NCBI GenBank assembly: GCA_037954665.1
Contig: JBBMOL010000082.1
Location: 3,038,001 to 3,102,000, forward strand
Direction: 5' to 3'
Source of the DNA: Laguncularia racemosa
Taxonomy: Eukaryota > Streptophyta > Magnoliopsida > Myrtales > Combretaceae
Length of the DNA stretch: 64,000 nucleotides
Both the position numbers and the translations under genes were made by a program. How positions within the stretch are numbered: the stretch's first letter is position 1; each line of letters starts with the position of its first letter. Of the stretch, positions 35,081-45,790 are shown in pieces. Under the pieces are notes generated by a model, which was given only the letters and a program-made list of their open reading frames with translations, was not told the origin of the DNA and made no database searches.

Positions 35081-36720
35081 CTACTCGTATTGTACTCAAT
35101 ACATAGGCTTCAGGTAAGTATTGAGGGTTATTTCTTGTTCTTGGGATATTTAAAATAAAAAATAAAAAATAAATTGAGATTCAATTTCTTCACAAATAAT
35201 GGTTTATTGATAGGTTTTAAGTAGCAATTTCTAAGACTTGCTTGCATATGATAGAGTATAGGTATGATGTCTTTATACCATGTATCCACCTTGAAATCTA
35301 CACTCTAAAGTATATGAGGCATAGATTCCAAAATATATGTATTTAACTTGTAATATTAATATTGAGTTTTTTAAGTATGTTAAGAAATATAAATATGATT
35401 ATTTATGCTAAAAATCTATAAGCTAAGTATGATTATCTAGACTATTTACTAAATAAGTGTTAAAATAGCTAAAGGCCTATAATTTTTAAATTGGTTTAAG
35501 AATGGTCACGAGAATTATTAACTTCCAAAATACAACAAATATAAATGTGTAAGAAATCACAAGCGATTGAAGATCAAGAAATCATAAGATGACGATGATG
35601 ATGATTTCAAATTACACTTTACAATAATTTTATGTATCCTTTTGTACTTGAACTAAGTGACTTTAGCATAGTATAGATGTAATACACAAAAGTCAAACTT
35701 TTATTATCTTTTATTTTAAAAGGTCAATCACAAATGAATTAATTCCTACTTTTACTTGTACGTCAAAGGTAGGATTGTTTACTAAGTAGTAATGTGATTG
35801 AATTTATGTGAGGATGGGTGTTTACTTCTACAAGTGTGTAAAATACTACTATCACCCAAAATTGTATTAGATAATCAATAGGCTATTAGTTAAGTCTTTG
35901 TCATATTGGTTAGTTAGATATTAGTGGATATTGAATATAATAAATAGCCATCATGTGAATGGTAATCCATTTATTCATATTTAGCAAAATCAAGAACCAT
36001 AAAATTCTTGCTTCTAAAGACAACTTTTGATGGGGATCAAAGTGCAAGGTAGAGCAAGGGGCAATTGCAAAGTGTGGTTGAACAAGGGTTAGGGATCGAT
36101 CAACAATTGCCTAGGTCTATGTGGCAACAAGTTATTATATTTGATAGTTTGAATTGGTTTTATTTGATAATGTTGTTTCCCATTGCATGAGTTATTATTT
36201 TATTTAGTTAATTTAATTAGTTGTCCTTTATGGTATCTAGTTATTTAGGAGTTCAATATTTTATTTTGTTAGTTTCCTTCTTAGTCTTTCTAGTTACCTA
36301 AGGTTTCTTTTTGGTAGCCTATATGAAGGCTTATGAATTGTATTGAATATTATTTGGTGTGACCTTTTCAATATTCAACATCATTCTTTGAGTTTTCTTA
36401 TTAAAAACCCTAGTCTTGTCAAATCTTTATAGATTTGTGGCAACTTTTTCTTTGATTACTTGATATTGTGAGTCATATCAATATCATAATAATAAATCAT
36501 TTGATGAATTACAAAATTGTGTGCCATATCAATCCTATAACTAATCTCCCAATTTAATTATTGACTTGGAGTGTAATATCCAAATCAACCATTGTTCATA
36601 TCTTTTAATTCCTACTCCTCCATTAAAACAAACAAAAACAAAAGCACTATAAAAATTCTACCTATACTCCATATCAACCCTAAAAACCTAAAAGATCCCT
36701 CTTTTCTTAATTTTGTAGCC
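35081..36720. other. AT-rich intergenic DNA; possible old LTR near 36100-36700
   Basis: There is no gene. The part from about 36190 has LTR-like features (TTGTATTGAATATT and AATATTCAACATCATTC-type motifs around a likely transcript start, then AAAACCCTAG), but its boundaries cannot be set. Confidence 0.35.
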
Positions 36721-37339
36721 AATAAGGAGTGACTTGAGTGATAGTCAAGGATCCGACTCACATCATCTTTGTTTCAAATACAGTTCTCCATTTTTAGAGA
36801 CTACCTCATCAAATAAGGATTTACTAAATTTATTTAACAAGTTTCAATTGTTGGCAATCAAACAAGTAACTAATGCATCACTTGAGCTCCCATTGTCCTC
36901 AAGAAGATCATTCGTAGTAGGAACAAAGAGTATATGCGAGATGGAGGAATTGATGGATAGTAAATTGGTGAATTAATCACAATAGTACAATTACAAGAAT
37001 CAACAACAAAAATAAATTTCATAATTTAACAATTACAAGATAACCCAAGAACTTAGAATCCATCACCTTTCAAAGGTAATTTCAATGCTCAAGGGCGCGT
37101 CATTATCAGATATTTTAAATTATATTAAAGATAATTTGGAAGACAAACAAATCCTAATAGACAGATCTTTCAAACTCAAACTCAAACTCATGGATTTTAA
37201 TGAAGTGCTAAAGGATCAAAGAATTACTATCGTGTTTTTTTCTTAAAGGTTCAAATTTAAGACGTGTTCATAGGCTTTTTGGTCATGGGCCTCCTAGCCT
37301 TATTCAACTAACCCATCTCATGGGTGAAAACAGTTTTTG

Positions 37340-37558
37340 GCGAAAAACAAACTATGGATAAAGAAAGTATAATATATTCCTCCATTCTCTCTATCATATC
37401 CCCTATATATAGCAAGGATATCATGGAGGAAGGGGCACTTGCTATATCCATTTCCCCTTTTCTCCACCTATAAATAACGAGCTACTACTCTAAGGTAAAG
37501 GATTAAAACCCAAGCACTTGAACTACATTATTACTAATGTTATTACTTTCCTCACCTT
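37340..37558 (+). repeat. Possible decayed LTR promoter segment before a gag relic
   Basis: Two TATA-like sites (CTATATATAGC near 37408 and CCTATAAATAACG near 37467) are followed by C/T-rich sequence and a CTCCGA...CTTGCAGG stretch near 37580-37610. That pattern is common at the 3' end of plant Ty3 LTRs. It lies just 5' of the gag-like frame. Confidence 0.35.
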
Positions 37559-38060
37559 GTGCCAAAGACACTTCTAGAACCTCCGATAGTTCATATGTGC
37601 TCTCTTGCAGGTTCATTTCCCATGAATTTCATTCCCATCTTAGTCTCAAGCCTATACCAAGAGAAAAACAATAATAACAAGATGGTACCCCAATGGATGT
37701 CTAGAAATGCACAATTGAGGGGATGGGCTAAATTTCTTAACAACATTCAAAATATATTTAGTCTATTAGAGTGTGAAAGTCCTTAAGGAAAGCTAGTTAA
37801 ATTGACTCAAACAATTTATATTCAACGTTATCAAGCCCAGTTCGAAGCGCTTTCTAATAGGGTTATTGGTCTTTGTAGCCAATTTCTTATTAATTGTTTG
37901 TTAGAAGGCTAATCATATTATGATGTAATCATTTTAGCAAAAATGCATGAAGAAAAGTTAAACGATAGATTCTTGCCAATTAAGAATTATTATACTAAGG
38001 CAACTTCTCATCTTCTACCAGTTCCATTTGCAGTGAGGGGACTAATAGTAGTGATTAGAT
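37559..38060 (+). pseudogene. Ty3/gypsy gag fragment (relic)
   Basis: One plus-strand frame, broken by two stops (37784 and about 37910), reads VPQWMSRNAQLRGWAKFLNN, then LVKLTQTIYIQRYQAQFEAL and SNRVIGLCSQFLINCLLEG, followed by ILAKMHEEKLNDRFLP. This is the core of the retrotransposon gag family: the W-x-x-F-L...F block, the KLTQ...Y...FE.L.NR motif, and AK..EEKL..R. No zinc knuckle or pol follows. Just downstream is a kinase fragment. Confidence 0.65.
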
Positions 38061-38267
38061 TGACAACTATAACAAAGCAAAGACATGCAACAACTACAAG
38101 GATTAGAAACTAAGGATGGTTCAACCACATTTACCATGCAGGAAAATTAAGATATTGAACATTCTAATTCATATAATCAACAAGAAGTCACACTCACTAA
38201 CATCAATAAAACCAAGCAATAGTAGGGAATTTCCACAGGGTTAGAGGTACTTCATTATGAAGAGGTT

Positions 38268-38612
38268 GTTATCATGATAGGCTCAATTGATGCACGTGCA
38301 CATCTTGATGATCTTGAAAGAAGTAAATGGGATAGATCTTGTGGTAGTTTATGTTTTGTCAGTTTAGATAGTGGAAATGTCGTGGTAGTTAAAAAGTTGG
38401 ATGTCACTTACAAAATTAAGACATATGTAGAGTTTCTTACTGAAGTTTCAAGGTTATAGTGTGAAAACTTAGCTAAATTTCATGGTGATTGTATGAAAGG
38501 GAATCTATGAGTACTTATGCACGAGTTCAATACAAAAGGATCTTTAAAAAACTCGCCACATGGTAGAAAAAGGAGTTTAGGGAGCTCATGTACATAACAT
38601 CCATCTATCTTA
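38268..38612 (+). pseudogene. PTI1-like protein kinase fragment (relic)
   Basis: In one frame with two stops it reads CGSLCFVSLDSGNVVVVKKL then DVTYKIKTYVEFLTEVSRL, NLAKFHGDCMKGNL, VLMHEFNTKGSLKNSPHGRK. This matches the N-lobe of PTI1-like receptor-like cytoplasmic kinases: degenerate glycine loop, VAVKKLD with the catalytic Lys, EFLTQVS helix, NLVELLGYCVEGNLR, EF..MGSL..ILHGRK. The C-lobe, including HRD and DFG, is absent. It is a partial pseudogene, perhaps captured by the element whose gag relic lies about 200 bases upstream. Confidence 0.6.
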
Positions 38613-39464
38613 TGCAATTTCATCGTTAAAGCCCGTAGAGGATAAATTTTAATCTTTGTTCCTTTGAATTACTTAATCATGGATTATTATAATTTTCTTC
38701 TTTCTTTTCTTTCTTTTTAAACTCATATTAGATGTGGAACTAGAGAGTGGAAACTATGCATATGGTGAACTCATTCTTCTTCTCTTTAATTCCAATTTTA
38801 GATTTTATTTGTTTTTTTAATAATGACGTAATATTGTAAAGGAAAAAAAAATTATATAACTTATTCACTTCCTTCTAAGTTAATAGTACTATAAATACTC
38901 CATCCTCACTTAGTATCAAAGTAGGCTAGTTCTAAATTTGAGATCTAAAGATGTTTATAATGGCTCTTAGTTTAAACACTTTTATTGCACCTATGTATAT
39001 AACAGATTTTTCATTATGCAAATTTATGGGCACTTGATCATAAATTTGGAAAGTTGTTGAATTTGGTCCTTATAAGCCTTAGAAAACAGTAAAAAAAAAA
39101 AAGTGAACAAATATTAAAGTAAATATGCTGAAAATACAATACAATGCTTAATTATAAGAGCAAATTACAAATATACCTTCTATTTGCTTGATACAGTCTT
39201 AAGCTTCATTTTTTGAAATTGAGCATTTAGACTATAGATCTTTAAAAAAATACTTTCTAAATTTCCATTGACCATTTTACCTTTGATAAAAATAATAGGA
39301 AAAAAAGTATGGTGAAATATTAAAAAACTAAAAAAGAATAATTGGAGTCATGTCTATCTTTTTTATTTCATTATTTTTTTTTTATGATTTTATCTAAGGA
39401 TAACGTAATGAAATACAATACAAAAGAAAACTTTCTTTTTTGAGATTTACATATATAAATGTTC
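38613..39464. other. AT-rich intergenic DNA without recognised gene
   Basis: Only short A/T-rich runs. A stretch near 39160 (GAGCAAATTACAAATATACC) resembles the end motif of some Mutator-like MITEs, but no partner was found. Confidence 0.45.
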
Positions 39465-40440
39465 AAATTTAAAAATATGAGGTTACAGTGTAACATAATT
39501 ACAACAGAAAATTACAAAAATATAATTTGTATTTTGGCTCTTTTACAAACTCATGACCTATTTTTTCTTCCAACAAACACATGGCATATGTTTTATCTAT
39601 AGGTCAATGCTAGTTAGGGACATGTGTTTGCTTATGATTGGTACATAGTGGTCAATTCAATAAAATAATATTATTAAATAAGTTATGAGATACCAACAAA
39701 TTATGGAAAAAAAAAAGATAGAAAGCTTAGCTCAATGTGGTTGACGAGTCCAAGGTGAAGAGTGGTTGGTCATATGCATTTTAGTGTGAAGGGCCCCAAT
39801 AGTAAAAAAGGGAAAAAAAAGTCTTCAAAATATGTTCCTTCGAAATCGAGTTGTATGATCTAAATCATATAGGTTTCAAAAGTTGTATCTTTTTTATTTT
39901 AAGTTTTTATTGTGGTGGACTATCACCCACTATCCTATGAGGACAAAACCCTTAGGGTGGTTGATAAAGACCATTCATGACTCACCACGCTAAAATGTGT
40001 GATCAATCACTTTAAGGCTAGCGGCTAGCTAGCGATTACCTTAGGAAGTTGCATAACCAACAACCAGTGATTACCTCCTAATGGTAGTCAACTACCCTTT
40101 GGCTTTAAGTTGGCCAACCTCATGGATACATTTTTCTTTTTATTTTTTAGTACTTTTATTTTTAATTTTTATGTAATTTATTTAATATTGTATTGTATTA
40201 ATTAATTAAACCTATTTAATAACTATTATTTCATTAAATTAATTATTATGGACTAATTAACTGACATGTGTCCCTAATTTGCATTTACTAGAAATGAAAC
40301 ACAAGCCAATGTATTCGTCAAAAGAAGAAATGCAAGTCATGTGTTTGTCAAAAGAAAAATACAAATTATGAGTTTGCAAAAGGGTAATGTTTTTATAATT
40401 TTCCTATATTATAGTGTTATGTTGCTCAAACATTCTTTAA
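39465..40440. mobile_element. Non-autonomous long-TIR (MULE-like) element
   Basis: The left arm (about 39480-39700) and right arm (about 40195-40430) are imperfect inverted repeats of roughly 200 bases. Landmarks are AATTTGTATTTT, ACAAACTCATGACC/TTATGAGTTTGC, CAAACACATGG/CATGTGTTTG and TTAGGGACATGTG/CATGTGTCCCTAA. The 500-base middle has no coding frame. Long TIRs without transposase suggest a Mutator-type derivative; the ends and TSD are not sharp. Confidence 0.6.
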
Positions 40441-42060
40441 GTTTTGATTATTCTAATAGATTTTGTTGCCAATTTTAATAATGATAAAATCATCTCTTAA
40501 TTATTAATGAAGCTTCCTAAGTATTGATAGTAAATTTGTTAGGTTCTCTTTATGAGTGTTTTAATGTAACAAAAGGAATTGAAAGATTACTAATATATGT
40601 ATTTTAAATATTGACTTAAGTAGATTTGATCAAGAAAAAGATTTTAAATATTAACTTAAGTACATTTGATCAAGAAAAAGAATGATACGTTATGAATTAG
40701 TAAAGTCAAAGGATAAGGCATAAGGTTTTGAAGTAAGTTTTGTGAGGATTATACAACCTTGAGGGTAAGTTAGAAAGTTTGTTAACAGGAATTTGCAAAC
40801 AAGCACTTAGAGGTTCACTTTTTCTCATTTTTTTATTATCTTTTGTGGGGGCAAGGCAATTAGTAAGAGGTTTACTTTTCCTCTATAGCTTTGTAGTTAG
40901 CTTGTTTTAGTTAAATATGCAAAGCTAAAAATGATTGAAGACAAAGTAATGGTAACACTATAAACCATCAATTTTATTAGATTGGTGCAAATAACCAAAT
41001 CTAAGCTCGAAAGGCGGATTAACAAACAAAGCGAAACCATTATGAATCCTTAAATCTGATCTTCTTACCCTTCTACTTTTAATTTTTGCATATCGTATTT
41101 GTTTATTGTGCTAAGTATTGTTTTGCTCCATAATCGCTTTCAAGTGATCGAAGGGAGATTTTATTAACAAAAAAATTTATAAATTTGTTAAAGTACTCAA
41201 TTTACTCTCCTCTTGATTACTTAATCAGAATCAACAAAATTTATAGACAATAATTATTTTGAAGATCCAATTCACATCATCATCAAAATAATCACAACGA
41301 TTAGGATTATTTCATAATCCAATCTCTTGAAGGGTCTGTCATTTGAAATGAGAGACAGATTTCATTGCAAATTATGCTACATCCGATTCCATGCAAGCTC
41401 TATAATCTATATTTACAAATTCTCAATGAAGCTCGGACGAATTAATTCATCAAGTTTTGTATCAAGCGATTATAGAAGTTCCCAACTTTTAAGTTCTCAT
41501 ATACTGGGAAGTGAAATCAAGATATCCAAGCCAATTTCGAAAGCAAGAATCAAATGCTTTAAAAATATGTTTCTACATCAATACCTAATCGGTTATAAAG
41601 TTAAAATAGAGGAGATTAGACATTTACAGTTAAACCCTTGGATATATTTTTGTCTTCTTCTCTAACTCACTCTTTATTTTCAATCTCCTAAGCTATAAAA
41701 GAAATATCGTACAGATGGCGCATGTAATGTATTTTAACATAGAACACCTAAGATATTTATAAACCTATCCTAAATATATGCGAACTTACACTTTCAATGT
41801 TCTATTTAGCAAATCATAATCTTTCATCATAACTATTGGTCGCTTTTATAGTCATTTTTAAAAGTTATAATATATTCAATCTAATTGGACTAATATATAG
41901 ATAGATAAGCCGAACTACCCAAATATCCTATTGCAAACCGAAAAGATACAGATAAATAACACAAAAAGCAGACACTAATTGTGAAATCCAGACAAACTAC
42001 CCCCTCTCTCAAGCCACCAGCGGTACTAAGTCCTCTCTTCTTCTAGCAAGCATCCCACCT
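40441..42060. other. Intergenic DNA 3' of the RBM18-like gene
   Basis: No gene was recognised. The frame 41327-41665 plus (112 codons) has no family features and looks fortuitous. The part near 42000 is probably the 3' flank or UTR of the minus-strand host gene. Confidence 0.45.
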
Positions 42061-42129
42061 ACTAAGTTAACAATGGTGTTTGGCAATCTGCCACGCGTAA
42101 AAAGAATATACCATTCCCGCAATATGATA

Positions 42130-42958
42130 TCAGCTTGGCTTTTGCTTCTTGGCGCTGTGACCTTCTTCTTCCAGGGCTTTCAATTTGCTCTTGACAGCAG
42201 CGACTTTAGCACTCTTACTCATCTGTCCGGATGACCCACTATAGATGCTAGGCTTGTTGGCTGGACCAGCTGCTTTTGAAAGATCTCCCATTGCTGGAGT
42301 AGCGTACTTCTCACTAGCAAGACGGACAATCAAAGGTCTACCACAAGCTAACCTCCCATGCATCTTCTCCTTAGCCAGCTGAGCTTCCTGCGTGCTCACT
42401 TTAAAGGGGATAATCAACCATAGTTCCAGTCCAAAAGGTATCATCAAAAGCAACTTCATTTCAGTACCCAAGCAGACCAGCCATAGCAAGAAACTTACCT
42501 CTTTAGCACTGTACTGAATAAAAGCAAAACCCCGTGGTTCTCCACGTTTTGGGCCACGTGTGTGCCAGAGGAAGTCCTCAGATACAATTTTTCCAAAGGG
42601 AGAAAACAGCTTAATCAACATGGCCCTGGTAGTTGATGAAAAAAGAAAAGGATCATTCAATATAAAATTCATATTTCAATGAAGATTATATGATGCCAAA
42701 CATGAGTTTTAAAACAATTTATATTTTCAAACAAGGATCATGATGTCAAAAAATGCACTTACTCTGTTATTCTCAAATCAAGATTACCAACATAGAGTCT
42801 GCTTTCATTCTTGTCATCAGAATGATCAAAATCCTGCCAAATTTGCAATCAATTAGACATGGATAAGAACTGACCAACTGGTTCAATGGACTTTACAGAA
42901 AGAAGCATCTGTTGGAGCTTTTGGGGGAAAAGAACAAAATACGATATCATCTTACCAT
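42130..42958 (-). CDS. RBM18-like single-RRM RNA-binding protein (4 coding exons)
   Basis: The CDS joins, on the minus strand, 42958-42956, 42833-42763, 42625-42499 and 42387-42130: 459 bases, 152 residues. All introns are GT-AG with GTAAGT or GTAAGA donors. The product opens MDFDHSDDKNESRLYVGNLD; RNP2 is LYVGNL (residues 14-19) and RNP1 RGFAFIQY (about 56-63). A basic tail follows (KVAAVKSKLKALEEE; AKKQKPS). Length and tail match plant homologues of RNA-binding protein 18, so an RNA-binding, probably nuclear role is likely, but targets are unknown. The start is supported by an in-frame TAA 13 codons upstream. The ATG is the last three bases of its exon. The frame is intact, so the gene is probably functional. 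Confidence 0.9.
42388..42498 (-). other. 111-bp intron of the RBM18-like gene, stop-free and divisible by three
   Basis: It has a GTAAGT donor after ...QYSAKE and an ACGCAG acceptor before EAQLAKEKMHG. If kept in the mRNA it would add 37 mostly hydrophobic residues (VSFLLWLVCLGTE...) inside the RRM without ending the frame. Confidence 0.85.
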
Positions 42959-43043
42959 GACAGCTGAAAATGTGATGGCACTTGAAGGTCCAGATTAATC
43001 GATGTTCTTCAATAGCATCAAAAGGCTGATTCTTCTTATCAAA
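42956..43043 (-). other. 5' UTR exon of the RBM18-like gene with a tiny upstream ORF
   Basis: It is bounded by a TTTGTAG acceptor (43044-43046 side) and an ATG|GTAAGA donor. It holds an upstream ORF at 43018-42995 (MLLKNID, stop TAA) in the same frame as the main start, 37 bases before it. It ends with the main start codon. Confidence 0.7.
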
Positions 43044-44544
43044 CTACAAATAAAGATGAAAACTTCAGTCCATTACTCACGCCAAAATGCATGTAAGAGT
43101 ATATGGTACTTAGCCACATGCTTTTTAGCAATTCCGAAAAAATCTCAACTGGTTGAAACATAGTAAAACTCAGTTAATAAATGATACTGTTTATAGCTTA
43201 GGCATGTTTGCATGTATCCGTACTTACAAGGGGACAAAAAAAAAAAAAAAAAAAGAACCCCCTTCATCAAAATGCAAAAGGCAATTCTCATTATCAGGAT
43301 GTCAACCCTTCTAATCTGGCTTCTCTAAATAATGCACATTAGTTACAACTTCTCTTTCAGACAGATCTTAATACAATGATGTTGAGATATATCAAATATC
43401 ATCAGATTCTAGGGGCTGTTTGTTTCATTTAATTTGTTTTCATTTCAGTTTTGTCTTTCTTTTTATTAGTTCTACTCCAACTGTATGTTTACCAAACAAA
43501 TAATTAGAAGATAAGATGGGCAAGACAATTATCATATATTCCTTAAAATTCTATGCACTCCTAAGAAATAAGACACATAATATGTGTGTGAGTTGGTCCC
43601 GTTGGGGAAACAATTTTTTGAAGAAGTCACAAATTAGACTACAAGGAACTGCCAAGATAAATTTGAAGTAATGTCCCTAACATTTGCAATGCCAATCAAA
43701 GAAATTAAACTCTACCACAGACTGCTAAATAGCAAATTTCCTGAGACCACTGCCATAATGAAGCACACAATATTGCGCTATACACATTTTAGAAATCAAC
43801 AACAAATTTTACTGATGCATACATATGAAATGCATCAAAATGTTAGGCTTTATCTCTTCACAGAGATCCAATAAAATTGGAACAACATAGAGAAGATTAG
43901 ATGATAAGCACAAATCAAGAAACGGTCCAAATTTTTATTATTATTTATCAAAAAAAAAAAAAATCAAATCAAAAGAAGCTTCTTCCTAGTAGCATCCTAT
44001 TCCTGGTTCATAGCTTTCCTCATTGAAGGAATCAGCAATACAATACCCATAAAGTACTTCCCATTTTTAGTATCATAAAGTTCATATCCCACCAAGTTCC
44101 ACTCAAATCAACACTAAAATAGCATGATTTAGTTACTTCAATAACCTGAATCATATGCTAAATGGACTTATAACTCAGAAAGAAACTCAAGTCCTATTTT
44201 TGTTCAATCACAAAGTACCGTCCCATGAGTTACCTATGCGTACAGGCTACTCGAAGCTCGAGGGCGAAGGTATCCCTACGTTCCCAATATTTGTGCAAAA
44301 TGACAACTACCCACTAGGTGGGATGGTCAATATTCAAATTGTACTAAGCAAGAAGATTACTCAAATCCATTGCCGACTACTAAAGCAATAATACAACTTT
44401 AGATGAGTACTTAGGCACCATAAAGGATTATTACATGAAACATTTGAATTAACAGGTGCAGTCAATACGACGAAAATTTAATTAAACAATAAGGGGAAAA
44501 GGGAAAACCTAATTTATTTTTACAATCTAACAGTAAGAAACTAC
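43044..44544 (-). other. Probable 5' UTR intron of the RBM18-like gene
   Basis: About 1.5 kb of AT-rich sequence between the 5' exon and the start-codon exon. It contains A/T homopolymers (for example 43233-43253) and a MITE-like piece near 43408-43500 (GGGGCTGTTTGTTTC ... CCAAACAAATA). Short open frames at 43671-43874 and 44155-44391 plus look fortuitous. Confidence 0.55.
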
Positions 44545-44790
44545 CTTGACTTGAGGAGTCTAGGATGGGGCTGTGTTATGAAAAAAGATGTATTTTGGTG
44601 AAATCCAGAACGGGATTCGTGCTTGCAACAATTTACCATAACTCAATTCAAACTATTAATGAGAGAGAGAGAGAGAGAGAGATGATACTGAGAGCGAAGC
44701 TGGAGCAGAGAGAAGGGAAGAACCCTAATTGAAGAGAGGCGCCCGGGTACCGCAAAGCTTGGCTTCTAGCTCTGCGGCTTCTTCACAGAA
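44545..44790 (-). promoter_or_regulatory. First (untranslated) exon and promoter-proximal region of the RBM18-like gene
   Basis: A locally GC-richer block (44685-44790) followed, on the minus strand, by (CT)n from 44682 to 44661. A possible donor, AAG|GTAGTT, is at 44544. The C/T-rich leader is typical of plant 5' UTRs. Exact start and donor are uncertain. Confidence 0.45.
44661..44682. repeat. (GA)n microsatellite
   Basis: Eleven GA dinucleotides, read as (CT)n in the minus-strand transcript leader of the RBM18-like gene. Confidence 0.95.
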
Positions 44791-45027
44791 TAAATCGTTT
44801 TCCTAAAAGGAATGAGGAACATGAAACGGAAATTGCAAGGGTTTGAAAATAAATGTCAAAGAGGAACCAAAATTTTGCCACAAAAAATTGTGTTTGGAGC
44901 GGTGGAATGTAGAGAAATTAATGGAAACCAATGAAATCAAATGAAATTATGTATTGAGTAATTTTAATAAAAATAAGATGAAAAAAAAAACTTTTTAATC
45001 CTTTTGTTTTCTTATGATACATTCATA

Positions 45028-45790
45028 AATATTATACTTTTTAAAAATAAAATTAAAAAATTATATCTATAAAAATATTTTTAAAATAGATTTTAAAAAC
45101 GCAAATCTAATTTGTGACTTTTTTTTTAATTTGCAAAATTGATGGTATAGACTGGATTGGTACCTTTAGTACAATTTGTTGGAAGGCACGAACACGTATA
45201 CACTTTTAGTATAACTTTTTTGTTTTTCCTTTATGCTTTGGCACGTAGAAATATAACAATTTGACCATTATAAAAATAGTAAATAGTAACACGATTTAGT
45301 TTTAGTTATAATATACTCAAATTAGTTTTTTTTTTTTTACTCTGTAACTCTAAAGGAGCAAAAAGTTTGACCCTTTAAAGTTGAAAAAAACCAAAATTGA
45401 TGTGATTTGCTTTTCCAACTTTAAAGAGTCATAACTTTTTATTCATTTAAAATTATAGAGCTCATAATATAAAAAAAAAAAAACTAATTTAAGTATACTA
45501 TAACTAAGACCAAACCATGTTGCTGTCTATTATTTTTGTAAAAGTCAAATTGTTATGTTTTTATGTGTCAAAGCATAAAAAAAAAAAAAGAATTACACTA
45601 AAGGTGTAGACATCGTTTATGCCTTCAAACAAATTGCTTTAAGGTTGAACAACATTCGCACCTTCAATTTTATAAATTTTGGAGAAAAAAATTCCCAAAC
45701 TAAGTTTGCGTCTTTTAAACCTATTTTTAAAATAATTTTATAGGTATAATATTTACAAAAAAAAATTAATAAGTGCAATATTTACAAGTA
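45028..45790. mobile_element. Fold-back element: near-complete hairpin with about 370-bp arms
   Basis: The left arm (45028-45390) and right arm (45415-45790) are imperfect inverted repeats over almost their whole length. Pairs include TTATGCTTTGGCACGTAGAA with the complement of the stretch near 45572, TAACAATTTGACCATTA near 45254 with 45545, and AACTTTAAAGAGTCATAAC near 45417 with the stretch before it. The loop is only some 30 bases. It has no coding frame. It is a fold-back or MITE-type element that could fold into a long RNA hairpin if transcribed. Confidence 0.82.

Noticed and set aside
41327..41665. 112-codon plus-strand frame
   Set aside because: No recognisable motif, AT-rich codons, and no splice or promoter context to support a gene.
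43408..43500. Short MITE-like piece in the RBM18-like 5' intron
   Set aside because: The terminal motifs GGGGCTGTTTGTTTC and CCAAACAAATA are suggestive, but no TSD or full inverted repeat could be set, so it is not listed as an element.
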